A stretch of 64,000 nt of DNA from CAYXUW01 sp964468375. GTDB lineage: Bacteria; Planctomycetota; Phycisphaerae; Sedimentisphaerales; Anaerobacaceae. The notes under the pieces were generated by a model. That model was not told where the DNA came from. It searched no databases and was given only the letters and a program-made list of their open reading frames with translations. The stretch is taken from contig CAYXUW010000001.1 of the NCBI GenBank assembly GCA_964468375.1, positions 37,445-101,444 of the forward strand, read 5' to 3'. A program made the translations under genes and the position numbers. Positions 24,758 to 33,776 of the stretch are shown here, piece after piece (the stretch's first letter is position 1; the number at the start of each line of letters is the position of its first letter).

Positions 24758-24871
24758 AATTCCGCCCTTTCTCAAGCCCGTGTATCGCTTGTGTGCCCGT
24801 TTGGCACGTTATAATCCTCAATCAGACCCAAACTACCGCCTGTTTCAGCGTGGCACGTTCTGGCCGCTTTT

Positions 24872-25756
24872 TCAGCTTATCCCGCTGACCGCTATAATGT
24901 CGTTCGTGCCGTCCCAGACTGGTGTGACCTTTACTTGTCCGCCGACTCGCTCCCCTTGCCTTCCGTTAAGGTTCTCGAAGTGCGCCATACCCGCATCGAT
25001 TGTAAATATAATTGGGGTAGATCCGCGTGCTCCGCCTGCTGTCTGGTCGAGCAGTTGAATCGTCGAATCGGTCTCTCCCTGAGCCACTCCGTCGAGCAGC
25101 CAGGTCTCGAAGGTGTCCACGTCGAACGTCTGTACGGTGAACGAAGGGGCCCTGTTCTGAATGCCGGCAAATGTCGGATACACATGTCCGTTCATCACAA
25201 CTATTTCGAGGTTGATGCCTAAATCCAGCGTCCAGCTCTCAACGCCGTCCAGGGCCACGCCGTTTATTGAAACCGGCCCTAATGTATACACTTCGCTCAC
25301 AAGGTCCTGGTTCGCCTCGAGCGACTGGTCCGGCGTTACTGCCAGCGGTGATGCCGAGCCGTCGGCGCTTATCGGTACTGCCCTGTAGCTTATGGTCGCC
25401 TCGCCTCCTTGTCTTGCAGTGATCTGCGTGGGCACAATAATGCCCGAAGCTGCCGTTACCTTTGTGTGTTTCAACGCCCCTCCCCGCTTGCCGCCTGCGG
25501 CCATTTGCTGGAAGAAGAATATATCGCTGTTGATAGCAGCACCGTCTATGCCGCCGATATTTGCCAGTGCTGTTTTGATTGCCGTCGTATCAAACGGTAT
25601 TTCGGGCCTTATTTCTCCGACACTGATAAACGTCGGGTCAACAGCCCCGCCGCCGGACGACAATATCTGCGCCAGTCCGGGATTAAGTCCGAGGTTCTGC
25701 ACGCCTTTAATAAGAGTGCTTGCGTGCTTATACGCAGAAATTACATAATGGTCCAT
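24872..25756 (-). CDS. Probable major tail (tube) protein
   Basis: 294 residues from the ATG at 25756 behind AAGGAG. Beta-rich with 'TISYRAVPISADG', 'VSINGVALDGVESWTLDLG' and 'GGQVKVTPVWDG' strands as in tail tube folds; an N-terminal half resembles the long DUF-type tube proteins. It is the last large gene before the chaperone, the canonical position of the tube protein. Call rests on order and composition. Confidence 0.68.
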   Translation of the reverse strand: MDHYVISAYKHASTLIKGVQNLGLNPGLAQILSSGGGAVDPTFISVGEIRPEIPFDTTAIKTALANIGGIDGAAINSDIFFFQQMAAGGKRGGALKHTKVTAASGIIVPTQITARQGGEATISYRAVPISADGSASPLAVTPDQSLEANQDLVSEVYTLGPVSINGVALDGVESWTLDLGINLEIVVMNGHVYPTFAGIQNRAPSFTVQTFDVDTFETWLLDGVAQGETDSTIQLLDQTAGGARGSTPIIFTIDAGMAHFENLNGRQGERVGGQVKVTPVWDGTNDIIAVSGIS

Positions 25757-25773
25757 TTTGTTTCTCCTTAACC

Positions 25774-26913
25774 TTAAGAGGTCAGTCCCCAATTAACCTG
25801 CAGTCTTATCGCGTTATTGTATTTTCCCGATCCGTATTCGATTTGTGTCGGTCCCTCGATGCAGTCGACGCTGTTCATGGCGAAGTATCCCGGCTGCCTA
25901 CTCAGCTGCCACATCTCGGCCAGCACCGCCTCAACACGGTTCAAAAACTCCAGCTCCGCGTTTTCGGGATTGTCTTTATACTCCGCCGGTATATCGTCCT
26001 CGAACCGAAGCTCAAGGTCGCCGCCGACCGTATTTTCGCCGACGGCTATATTTTCATCCTTATCGTTTTCCGTCCGGCAGACAAGTCCGAACGGCCGGAC
26101 GAACTGAGGATTTTCCTGCTCGTCCATCGGCGGCTCGTATGCCGTAACGTGCAGATTTCCCTTTGCCTCCTCGGAATCTTCCGCGCCGGCCCATTCCTGA
26201 AAGCTCGAGGTTGCCGCCACGAGGTCCCGCAGGTTCAGCATTGCCTTGCCCCTGTTGCCGGTGGGTGTTATTTCACCCTCGCTTTCGGCTCCGTACCATA
26301 TTATTTTGCTCCTGCCTGTCAGCCGGTCGGATATATCGATATCATCACCCTGCTTCTCGTAATGGAATGCGTGGTATGTCCCCGCCGTTGTGCAGGCGGT
26401 TGGGAACTGTTTCGTATAATAGCCGCCTTCCTTGTCGTCCAGCACGATGGTGCAATCCTGCTTGCGGGCGTTGTTCCACGTCCCCGGCTCTTCCAGGGCC
26501 TCTCCGGTATTGTTCCATACGTACGCGTTGGCTGCGAACCGAAGTATCGAGTAAATAGTTTTGTTTACCCCCCATCCCACGGCCAGCATACTCGCTTCCG
26601 CCGCCGTAACGGACCCGTTTATAAATTTCTCGGTGAACAGCAGCCGGTCGCCCATAGATATTTCATCGCCAATTCGTCCGAAGTAGAAGGCGTCCCACAC
26701 TCCCTCATCGCATCCTGCCGGGAAATCCTCGGTATGATAATCGCCTTCCCTGCTGGTCAGTATCACGGCGCATTGTGTTTTGCGTGCGAGGTTCCACGTC
26801 CCTATCGCTTCCGATGCCCCGCCGCCGGTGTTGTATATATTTCCGTTAAGCCGCCGCCTCAGTATGACGTAATATGCGCTGTATAACGAATGGGCTATTG
26901 CCAGCTTTCTCAT
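25774..26913 (-). CDS. Structural protein with duplicated appendage domain
   Basis: 379 residues from the ATG at 26913 (GGAGG upstream). Two similar domains occur: residues about 10-100 and 105-195, both showing GTWN-ARK, a C-(A/T)-(V/I) strand, EG-Y-T--FP--C and GD-I--DRL. The FP-x-aG-Y-type domain is seen in phage virion appendages. The C-terminal 150 residues ('RVEAVLAEMWQLSRQPGYFAM') resemble tail-completion proteins. Position between exported proteins and the tube gene. Confidence 0.65.
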   Translation of the reverse strand: MRKLAIAHSLYSAYYVILRRRLNGNIYNTGGGASEAIGTWNLARKTQCAVILTSREGDYHTEDFPAGCDEGVWDAFYFGRIGDEISMGDRLLFTEKFINGSVTAAEASMLAVGWGVNKTIYSILRFAANAYVWNNTGEALEEPGTWNNARKQDCTIVLDDKEGGYYTKQFPTACTTAGTYHAFHYEKQGDDIDISDRLTGRSKIIWYGAESEGEITPTGNRGKAMLNLRDLVAATSSFQEWAGAEDSEEAKGNLHVTAYEPPMDEQENPQFVRPFGLVCRTENDKDENIAVGENTVGGDLELRFEDDIPAEYKDNPENAELEFLNRVEAVLAEMWQLSRQPGYFAMNSVDCIEGPTQIEYGSGKYNNAIRLQVNWGLTS

Positions 26914-26918
26914 ACCGC

Positions 26919-27587
26919 TTAAAATCCTCCGCCGCCCGACTGCAGCCACAAGTCGGCCAACCGGCCGGCCACTGTGGCCTTGTCGTTCGGGTCATTTACC
27001 TGTTCCAGTATCGCTGAAACGTCTGCCTTATATAATTCGTTGGCATCGCTGTGCGCCAGCGTGCCGCTTACATTGAGCTTGTCGAGATATCCCGCCCTCG
27101 TCGGTGTCCAGTAGGTATTGTTCGGAGTGCTGGCCGCAAGCGCGGCATTATCCGTTCCCCGCATCGCAGCTCCATCAAGGCCGTTTACTTCGGCGTAAAT
27201 TGTATAGTCAGTTATTTCCGAGCCGTCCCAGGAAATCGGCGTCGGCCCTGCTATCCAGGTATCTTTCAAAACATTAGGGTCATCACCAGCTTTTAGATAA
27301 GCTTTGACAATGTAATTCCCCGCTGGTATTGAGCTATTGAAATCACCAATATAATCTGAACAACTTCCCACATCATTAACTTCTGTGAGAGGCATGTCAT
27401 AGTCACCTATATTTGCATCAGCAAAAACCTCAACAGCACCAATTGAGTCATTCCATGCCCGACTACTTGTATCTTTTATTATTGCATAGACATTACAATC
27501 TGCATTGTAGGTTACAGATATCTCCTCCGCCCATAAAACTGACACTAAAAGAAACAACAACAAAAATACAACTGTCTTTTTTATCAT
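26919..27587 (-). CDS. Exported structural-type protein
   Basis: 222 residues from the ATG at 27587 behind GGAGG. A clear Sec signal peptide (residues 1-20, 'TVVFLLLFLLVSVLWAEE') is followed by a beta-rich region and the C-terminal 'RGTDNAALAAS', 'TRAGYLDKLNVSGTLAHSD' elements that are common in phage fibre and baseplate-appendage proteins. A signal peptide on such a protein is unusual. ATGA overlap with the beta-helix gene. Confidence 0.75.
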   Translation of the reverse strand: MIKKTVVFLLLFLLVSVLWAEEISVTYNADCNVYAIIKDTSSRAWNDSIGAVEVFADANIGDYDMPLTEVNDVGSCSDYIGDFNSSIPAGNYIVKAYLKAGDDPNVLKDTWIAGPTPISWDGSEITDYTIYAEVNGLDGAAMRGTDNAALAASTPNNTYWTPTRAGYLDKLNVSGTLAHSDANELYKADVSAILEQVNDPNDKATVAGRLADLWLQSGGGGF

Positions 27588-29428
27588 GGGTTTTCCTCCG
27601 TCCAAGTCCCTATCGGGTCGTACACTGTCCAATGATTAGGATCTCTGCATTTTAATGTAACTTCCCCATAAGCATCAGATGTGTTTTGTAAACTCTCACC
27701 CCCATCCATTATAGTTCCATCATTCAAACGAATATAGTCTCCTGTTGAACAAGGGTCAATTATAATATCTGCCCCAGCTGTATTATCAGCATCAATAAAA
27801 ATATATCTATAACCAACTACGGCTGAAGGTAATTGATAAGTTAATGCAACGGCTCCAACTCCTTCATTACTATAAGACGCTCCATTATCGAAGTAATACA
27901 CTAAAGTATTAGAATCACAAATTATCGGAACAGGCGGACAACAACCCTCAATGATCGCCCTGCTTGTACCGCCTGATAAATAAGTAGTAGCATGTGAATT
28001 GTCTATATTTCCAGATCCATCACCCACTTGACCAACAGTGAACAAATCAGTAATATCAGATTTACTATCAAGCAAAGTCTTTAAATCACTGGCTGTTTTT
28101 GTCAGGCCCGTTCCTTTTGCAACACTAATAGTATTGCCACTCAATACAGCCGTCCACACAGGAGGAACCATAGAATTAAGAACAAAAGAATAATTATTAT
28201 AATCTTTGCCTTCTTTTTTAGATGTTATAGTTATATTTGAATTATCCCCTCCTGTGAAAGTTGTTTGAAGTGACGCTTGAGTACCAGAACCTACAACATT
28301 ATTACTTGCTGCTCTTGAATACCCCCTTGCCCATTCACTTGTGTAACCAAATTGACAATTTCTAATAATAGCCCCTTCTGCTATACCTTCAGAACTATCA
28401 CCACCCATTCCTAAACTAACAAAAACAGTAGAATAAAATCTATCCATCCCTCCAGAACCTTTACCAGAAATTATACAATCCTGCAAAACACCAGACATTT
28501 TGGCATTTACACCATCATAAGAACTGCCTGCGCCAAAGCTTCCGAATCCAGCGACACAACTAATGGCCATGCCAGTAAATTGCCGTTGCAATGCAAACGA
28601 ATTTGTTCCAGCCCAACAGAAAATAAAAGTTCCACTACAATTACAACCCCAAGTACCACATCCACCAAAACCACCATCACCCGTTATGCAATAAGAAAAA
28701 TAGCCAGAACAATCTGCTCCAGCAGTATCTCCACCAAAAGACTGCTTACCATATCCATAAGTAGAATCAAAAATACCAATGCTTTCATACCAAGATATAC
28801 AATTAAAAAAATTCCCACTTATTTCTTTATTGGCAGCTAACCGCCAAGCCCATCCAGTTGCATGACAGTTCATCCATGTCCCCCCGAGATTCTCATTACC
28901 AAAAACAGGTAACCCATATCTGACTGAAACTGCTGTTCCTTTAAGATGAAGATTCTGATATATACTTGAAGAATTGTCGGGTGTATTTACATCCAAACCA
29001 ATATCCCCCCCAGTTTGACCATCAGACGTTCCTGTGGTTTCTATTGTCATATTGCTGAATCTAACATCATTGGCGGTCTGCTTTATCGTGCTGCCAGAAG
29101 AACCGGTAACCCAAAAACTTGATGGGTTGCCTGTTAGACTTACAAAATCAACAAAATTAGTGTCGGCGACTAAATTAATCCCAACAAATTTCCCTATACC
29201 TATCAACTCTCTGCGGTTTGTTGAGGATAAAGCTCCCATCTGTCCATCGCGGGAGGATGATTTGAGCCAGTTGTATTTTGCCTGTAAATTATCACTCGGC
29301 TGGACAATAATTGCATTCTTAAAACCAATTAGTGACGCATCTACTTGTCGCGGCTCGATAGGAACTGCTCCGCATATTGACCCCATCACCGCCAGAACCA
29401 TCAAAATCAAAACCGCTGCTCGTTTCAT
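27584..29428 (-). CDS. Exported beta-helix/fibre-like protein
   Basis: 614 residues from the ATG at 29428 (AAGGA upstream; an ATG at 29437 is too close to it). Residues 1-23 form a Sec signal peptide. Residues about 60-400 show short repeated Gly/Asn/Ser-rich strands ('VRFSNMTIETTGTSDG', 'GAIIRNCQFG', 'SGVLQDCIISGKG') as in right-handed parallel beta-helices of adhesins and depolymerases. The C-terminal part is a fibre-like domain. AT-rich and Cys-containing compared with its neighbours. It may be a secreted surface protein rather than a virion part. Confidence 0.75.
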   Translation of the reverse strand: MKRAAVLILMVLAVMGSICGAVPIEPRQVDASLIGFKNAIIVQPSDNLQAKYNWLKSSSRDGQMGALSSTNRRELIGIGKFVGINLVADTNFVDFVSLTGNPSSFWVTGSSGSTIKQTANDVRFSNMTIETTGTSDGQTGGDIGLDVNTPDNSSSIYQNLHLKGTAVSVRYGLPVFGNENLGGTWMNCHATGWAWRLAANKEISGNFFNCISWYESIGIFDSTYGYGKQSFGGDTAGADCSGYFSYCITGDGGFGGCGTWGCNCSGTFIFCWAGTNSFALQRQFTGMAISCVAGFGSFGAGSSYDGVNAKMSGVLQDCIISGKGSGGMDRFYSTVFVSLGMGGDSSEGIAEGAIIRNCQFGYTSEWARGYSRAASNNVVGSGTQASLQTTFTGGDNSNITITSKKEGKDYNNYSFVLNSMVPPVWTAVLSGNTISVAKGTGLTKTASDLKTLLDSKSDITDLFTVGQVGDGSGNIDNSHATTYLSGGTSRAIIEGCCPPVPIICDSNTLVYYFDNGASYSNEGVGAVALTYQLPSAVVGYRYIFIDADNTAGADIIIDPCSTGDYIRLNDGTIMDGGESLQNTSDAYGEVTLKCRDPNHWTVYDPIGTWTEENP

Positions 29429-29433
29429 AATTT

Positions 29434-29736
29434 TCATCCTTCGGCCTCGTCATCTTTGATATTGAAATGTTTGATTAACAGGCACAGTTTTTTATCGATA
29501 CGGTCATCGATTTTGTCACAGCGCTTATATACTTTATCACGATGTTCTGTACATTCGTTGCGATCCACCACTTTGCCCATAGTTTTAAGGTAATGCCCTA
29601 TGAAGCAAATCATTACTCCTACTAACAAGGCCGATAGTATCGATATTATCACCGCTGACGAATTGTCCGATTCCGCCGCCAGCAATATATTTAGAAGCGA
29701 TGCTATCCCCGTTAAGCTTGTGACCGCCTTAATCAT
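29434..29736 (-). CDS. Small membrane protein, holin candidate
   Basis: 100 residues. Two hydrophobic segments (residues about 8-20 and 28-50, 'VIISILSALLVGVMICFIGHYL') and a charged C-terminal coil. Size and topology fit a holin, but no lysin lies beside it; it is followed by two exported proteins. Holin is a guess from topology. Confidence 0.6.
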   Translation of the reverse strand: MIKAVTSLTGIASLLNILLAAESDNSSAVIISILSALLVGVMICFIGHYLKTMGKVVDRNECTEHRDKVYKRCDKIDDRIDKKLCLLIKHFNIKDDEAEG

Positions 29737-29757
29737 TCGGATTCCCTTCCAATAATT

Positions 29758-30126
29758 TTAAGCTCCCGATTTTCTTTTATGCATCTGGTGATGTTTGCTC
29801 TTCGGCTTGTTCCACCTGCATTGCAAATCGACATACCCGCTGATTATATCGTGGTCCTGCACGACCCAGTCCTCACCCTCTACCGTCACAATCCCCTCGT
29901 CGAAAGGCACTGTAGCTTCTGGAATCGGGATTGTTATTCGCCTGTCTTTCAATATAACCTCGCCCGTCTCCTCGTCCGCCACTTCGCTGTGAATCCTGCC
30001 CATGCTCGCCTCAGTCTCGAACGCATCTCCTGCTATCGGCGTGAATGTCGCCTGTTCGGTCTCCTTAAACTGGCGGAAGACGGCGTCGTTCGCCTTCTTC
30101 ATGCTCGTTGCGAATTTGCTTGTCAT
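29758..30126 (-). CDS. Putative head-closure/head-tail protein
   Basis: 122 residues from the ATG at 30126, after the terminator at 30142-30174. 'EEDWVVQDHD'-like strands (GEDWVVQDHD, YVDLQCRW) and a His/Lys-rich tail fit head completion proteins that follow capsid genes. Function inferred from order; the upstream in-frame start at 30183 runs through the terminator and is rejected. Confidence 0.62.
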   Translation of the reverse strand: MTSKFATSMKKANDAVFRQFKETEQATFTPIAGDAFETEASMGRIHSEVADEETGEVILKDRRITIPIPEATVPFDEGIVTVEGEDWVVQDHDIISGYVDLQCRWNKPKSKHHQMHKRKSGA

Positions 30127-30141
30127 AGTTTTCTCAAAAAT

Positions 30142-30174
30142 GGGCGACGGCACAGCCATTGAAGGCCGTCGCCC
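30142..30174 (-). terminator. Rho-independent terminator after capsid genes
   Basis: A 10-bp stem GGGCGACGGC/GCCGTCGCCC with a 13-base loop, followed on the minus strand by ATTTTTG. It separates the capsid/decoration genes from the head-closure gene. Confidence 0.82.
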
Positions 30175-30210
30175 GCAATCCAAAACTTAACGAATTGGTA
30201 AAAGGCCCTT

Positions 30211-31011
30211 TTAAGCCAGCCCTGCGTTGTTAATTCTGTAGGTCGTGATTATGGTCAGCGTCGTATCGCCGGTTGCATTACCGGTATAATTATCGCCGGT
30301 ATTGTCGAGCACGATGGCTTTATTCACCATTGTCGACGCAGCTGCCGAAATCGCTTTTATTTGCGGCTGCGCTATCGTGTCAGCGCTGCTCACAACAAAA
30401 TCGCCGATCAGATCGGCGATCGATGTCCCGCCTGCTGCATCATAGACAACCTCAAGATCATCCGGCGCTGATGGCTCGGCCAGTACCTCGCTGCCGTAAT
30501 CGAGTATGAACATCAATGCCAACGCTTGGTTTATCTTGTCTGCCCCGGGCGCCGGTACCAACTCTATCTGCGTTGTCGCAAGCAGCTTGATTTCAGCAGC
30601 GGTCATTTTGACCATTGCCGTCTTGACTTCGCCCTTCTGGTGGGCATTAAGCTCGACGATGGCCACTCCGTCTGTTGCTGTCAGTGCCTTGCGAAGCCGT
30701 CCGACCAGGAAATCGGCGTCTCTCAGCTCTGTCGTCAATGCCCCGAGCCCCGCCGTATCGCCGTACGGGTCGCCGTCCTCATCCCAGCCGATAAGGTCGC
30801 CGTCATTGCCGGTAACGGCCGCGGCCCTGCCCTTGACAAAGCCCTGAACCTGCAGCGAACCCTTTACGTTTGCCGCAATAGCCGTCGCGCAGATTCCGGC
30901 CAGACCATTGTCCTGAACGAACTCGCCCGCGGTCCTCACCACAGAAGGCGTATAATCCTTGAAAACGCCTTCCTGGAAATTTATTGCCTCTGAAAAAAGT
31001 TTTTCAGCCAT
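30211..31011 (-). CDS. Capsid decoration (DUF2190-like) protein
   Basis: 266 residues behind AAGGAG. The N-terminal 120 residues resemble capsid cement proteins ('GDLIGWDEDGDPYGDTAG', 'VQGFVKGRAAAV', 'FLVGRLRKALTATDGV'). The C-terminal part ('ISAAASTMVNKAIVLDNTGDN') is a separate domain. Such proteins stabilise the capsid surface. Position two genes after the protease-capsid fusion supports this. Confidence 0.7.
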   Translation of the reverse strand: MAEKLFSEAINFQEGVFKDYTPSVVRTAGEFVQDNGLAGICATAIAANVKGSLQVQGFVKGRAAAVTGNDGDLIGWDEDGDPYGDTAGLGALTTELRDADFLVGRLRKALTATDGVAIVELNAHQKGEVKTAMVKMTAAEIKLLATTQIELVPAPGADKINQALALMFILDYGSEVLAEPSAPDDLEVVYDAAGGTSIADLIGDFVVSSADTIAQPQIKAISAAASTMVNKAIVLDNTGDNYTGNATGDTTLTIITTYRINNAGLA

Positions 31012-31100
31012 TTTATTTCTCCTTGTTAAAAAGTTTTAATCACTTCGCTCTCTATAATTTCGCTTTTCATCACACCGCCCGCTATTCACTAACAACCAAA

Positions 31101-31541
31101 TTACTGCTGCCCTTCGTCGCTCGTTGCCGGTTCCAGCTTTGCCAAATGTTCCCTAATTAGCTTCCGCACTCCCTCTTTCGTCACCGTAGTGAAGGGGATT
31201 GTTACCCCGAGCTCGGTGGCACGCTGACGCAACTCGGCCATATTCATTTTGTCCAGTTCATCTGGTTTCTGCACGCCATCGCTTTCGCTGTTGTCCGTCT
31301 GTGTCTCATTCTCCGTCTCGTCCGTCTCTGGCGGCTCCTGAACTGTCTGGGCCTTCGGCGGTTCCTTGATAGGTTCCGGCGCCGGTTTCGGCTTCAATCC
31401 CAGCGACTCCCCGCAATTGAAGCACTTGTCGTTGCACAGCTCGCCGTTGCCGTGCCGCTTTTTATTGTAGCGCAGTCCTTCCGGGCTTTCGACAAGCTCA
31501 TTCTCTTGCCCGCATTCGCACTTTATCCTTTTCATTTCCAT
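31101..31541 (-). CDS. Zinc-ribbon plus HeH/SAP-like protein
   Basis: 146 residues. An N-terminal ribbon (CECG, CFNCG), a Pro/Glu/Thr-rich linker and a C-terminal helix-extended loop-helix segment ('MNMAELRQRATELGVTI', 'EGVRKLIREHL') of the HeH/LEM-like type that occurs in phage head gene clusters. Likely a small head-associated or transcription-linked protein. Confidence 0.7.
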   Translation of the reverse strand: MEMKRIKCECGQENELVESPEGLRYNKKRHGNGELCNDKCFNCGESLGLKPKPAPEPIKEPPKAQTVQEPPETDETENETQTDNSESDGVQKPDELDKMNMAELRQRATELGVTIPFTTVTKEGVRKLIREHLAKLEPATSDEGQQ

Positions 31542-31640
31542 TTTCGTTACCTCAAATCTAATTACCGTTTACAATTCATTAATCACCAATCACCAATTCG
31601 CTGTTTGCTAATAACTACTCACTAACAACCAACGACCAAC

Positions 31641-33182
31641 TTACGCCGTGTTCTTCTGCACTCCGCGGTGGTCAAGCGCTTTGCATCCGACGTCGATATA
31701 GCCCTGCCAGCCGATGCCGAGAACTCCGGGTTGCAGTGTTACTCTTTCGATTGTCGGCGTTCGCTTACCGTTAAGGAATGCCACCTCGACGTTATCAGCA
31801 TCGTTCGGCGATGCCATCAGGAACCAGGTTGTTGCTGAATAATTCGGATAAGCGGTGCTGCTCAGTCTCGATTCTACTCCGACTTCCAGTGTGCCCTTAT
31901 GTACGTTTTTGGACCCGCGTGTCGTATCGGTTGACCCTGCCCTTATGATGTAATCGCTCTCCAGCAGCTCCTTGCCTGTCTGCTCTAGTTCCGGCGGAAT
32001 CAGCAAAACAGTCGGCTCAAGGTCTATCGGTTGGTTGTCCTTGTCTTTCTGCTTTCTCATCGCTGCTTTTGCCACGCCCAAATGTTCACTGGTCAAACTG
32101 TTTGTGCCATTCAGGTTGCCATGATCCGCATGGAACAAAGCAACACCGTCCTGCATTGCTCCGTTCGTCATCAAATGGGTGTAAATCAATTTGGCAATCA
32201 AAAGTCTCGATCTTCTTCCGGCGTGGAATGGTACCTTGGTAAGCGCGTTGAGATCGTCATTGATGATTGTCTGTCTTTCGATGATGATTAATTTGCCGTA
32301 TGTTGCGATTTTATACTGCTCGTATTCTTCACCGAAAGTCCCGTGCTTCAGCTCGCCGGCGGCGCCGATCTGTTCCCAGTCGCCGATGTCGGTAACGCGG
32401 TTTCTTGTCATCGTTTTGAAGTCCGAAGCGTTTGCTATTGAGCACCACAGCTGCCAGGTATCAGCCGGTGACAGATAACCTTTCATCAGACTTTTGTTGA
32501 TGACCTCGCCGAGAGCTATGGGCAGACTTACTGTGCTGAAAGCGGCTCTGATTGTTTCTCTTCTGCTTGTTGGAATGGTTCCGCCGTCCAGCACGATGGC
32601 GTGTCTGCATATATCTATCAGCGAATTGTCCTGCAGGTGCTTGGCTTTTTCCGCCCGCTGGTCGCCGTTCTTTTTGTCGTTCTGGAATTCATCTTCATAA
32701 CCGGCCCGCAGAAGCATCCCGTCCACCAGTATGCCTCTGGTCACATCCTTGTTATGAATATGAATTGCTGGCAACCCCGCCGATACATCCGCCCTGCTTT
32801 CCCGGACTGCCTTCAGAATTTCGGTTGAGGCCTCGGCAACCGACTTACCGTCCTTGATACACCGCTCGATTACCTCCGCTGGCACATCATCCCCCCCGAG
32901 ATTTCTTATCGCGTCAACGCGCTCCCGCTCTTCCTTGAGCACCCGCTGGGCGACTTGCTCCGGCGTCTCGTCCTGCTGGCTGGCATTCAGCTGTGTCGGC
33001 TGCACGGCCGTTCTCTGCGCCGGCTCCGGGGGCTTTTTGTTATCCGGCTCTTTTGCGGGTGGATCGGCCTTGTCGCGTTTCTGCTCGGCCTGCCATTGCT
33101 CTTCCAGCTCCGCTCTTTTTTGCTCATCGAGGGTGTCCGGATTTTCCCCTCGCGCAATTAGCCACTTCGTGAATTCGTCCAT
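31641..33182 (-). CDS. Nested scaffold-capsid product (internal start)
   Basis: In frame within the fusion gene. The ATG at 33182 (MDEFTKWL) is preceded by AAAGGAG at 7-8 bases, better than any site at the gene's own start, and gives 513 residues: scaffold-like helical linker and coat domain. Separate expression would supply many coat subunits per protease, the usual stoichiometry. Confidence 0.7.
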   Translation of the reverse strand: MDEFTKWLIARGENPDTLDEQKRAELEEQWQAEQKRDKADPPAKEPDNKKPPEPAQRTAVQPTQLNASQQDETPEQVAQRVLKEERERVDAIRNLGGDDVPAEVIERCIKDGKSVAEASTEILKAVRESRADVSAGLPAIHIHNKDVTRGILVDGMLLRAGYEDEFQNDKKNGDQRAEKAKHLQDNSLIDICRHAIVLDGGTIPTSRRETIRAAFSTVSLPIALGEVINKSLMKGYLSPADTWQLWCSIANASDFKTMTRNRVTDIGDWEQIGAAGELKHGTFGEEYEQYKIATYGKLIIIERQTIINDDLNALTKVPFHAGRRSRLLIAKLIYTHLMTNGAMQDGVALFHADHGNLNGTNSLTSEHLGVAKAAMRKQKDKDNQPIDLEPTVLLIPPELEQTGKELLESDYIIRAGSTDTTRGSKNVHKGTLEVGVESRLSSTAYPNYSATTWFLMASPNDADNVEVAFLNGKRTPTIERVTLQPGVLGIGWQGYIDVGCKALDHRGVQKNTA

Positions 33183-33776
33183 TGTTTTTTCTCCTTTAAA
33201 AATTTTACTTTTACTTCTGTTTTTCGCGTCCTCATCGGCCCCGATAGGACAAATACTGCTTTCCCCGAGTATCCATTCGGTGGTTATCCTCAAGTCTCTC
33301 GCTGCCGAGGCCTGATACTCCTTGCCCCCGACATTTGCCTTTTCTCCTTTGGGGATAATTACCGAGTTGATCACCCTGTATCCCGCCGAATTGTCGGTAA
33401 GGTGTCCCTCTTTCGTAAGCGTCCAGGCATGCTCGGTGTCTTTGGAGCTGCTGAAGAAATTCCGCCCTATTAACTTGTCACCTTCGACCCGAAGATTACG
33501 TGTGCTTCCATGCTGTTTCTGCACCGTCGAACGATCATGGGTATCAAGCAAAGGAACCTGCCCATTTGCCGGTGCCCTGAACCCGCTCATAAGCAAAATC
33601 TCCTCGATTATCTCCCAGCGTCCCCAGTCCATCACGAGGACCCTGTTCTCTGTAGCAATTACCGCTTCTATTGAACGCGCCTTTTCATCGAGCGTTTCCA
33701 TCCGGACCTGATAAGTCCGCGTAGTAAGCTCGTTTCTCTCAATTAATCCTTCAATCTGATTTCGTGTCATCGGCAT
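31641..33776 (-). CDS. Prohead protease-major capsid fusion
   Basis: About 710 residues; start uncertain among several ATGs (33776-33803), all overlapping the portal stop. Residues about 1-180 resemble the HK97-type prohead protease ('VPLLDTHDRS', 'GSTRNLRVEGDKLIGRNFF', 'TLTKEGHLTDNSAGYRV'). A linker rich in Glu/Lys/Pro (residues 210-290) looks like a scaffold, then the coat domain follows ('FSTVSLPIALGEVINKSLMKGY', 'FHADHGNLNG', Mu gpT-like). An internal ATG with a strong ribosome site splits protease from scaffold-coat. Confidence 0.85.
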   Translation of the reverse strand: MPMTRNQIEGLIERNELTTRTYQVRMETLDEKARSIEAVIATENRVLVMDWGRWEIIEEILLMSGFRAPANGQVPLLDTHDRSTVQKQHGSTRNLRVEGDKLIGRNFFSSSKDTEHAWTLTKEGHLTDNSAGYRVINSVIIPKGEKANVGGKEYQASAARDLRITTEWILGESSICPIGADEDAKNRSKSKIFKGEKTMDEFTKWLIARGENPDTLDEQKRAELEEQWQAEQKRDKADPPAKEPDNKKPPEPAQRTAVQPTQLNASQQDETPEQVAQRVLKEERERVDAIRNLGGDDVPAEVIERCIKDGKSVAEASTEILKAVRESRADVSAGLPAIHIHNKDVTRGILVDGMLLRAGYEDEFQNDKKNGDQRAEKAKHLQDNSLIDICRHAIVLDGGTIPTSRRETIRAAFSTVSLPIALGEVINKSLMKGYLSPADTWQLWCSIANASDFKTMTRNRVTDIGDWEQIGAAGELKHGTFGEEYEQYKIATYGKLIIIERQTIINDDLNALTKVPFHAGRRSRLLIAKLIYTHLMTNGAMQDGVALFHADHGNLNGTNSLTSEHLGVAKAAMRKQKDKDNQPIDLEPTVLLIPPELEQTGKELLESDYIIRAGSTDTTRGSKNVHKGTLEVGVESRLSSTAYPNYSATTWFLMASPNDADNVEVAFLNGKRTPTIERVTLQPGVLGIGWQGYIDVGCKALDHRGVQKNTA

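Noticed and set aside
25720..26886. 388-codon plus-strand frame
   Set aside because: Fully antisense to the 379-residue structural gene, which has a good ribosome site and recognisable repeats.
31084..31631. Shared 11-12-bp word CACTAACAACCA in two gaps
   Set aside because: Gaps are low-complexity (AAC/ACC runs) and the word alone is too short to call a site.
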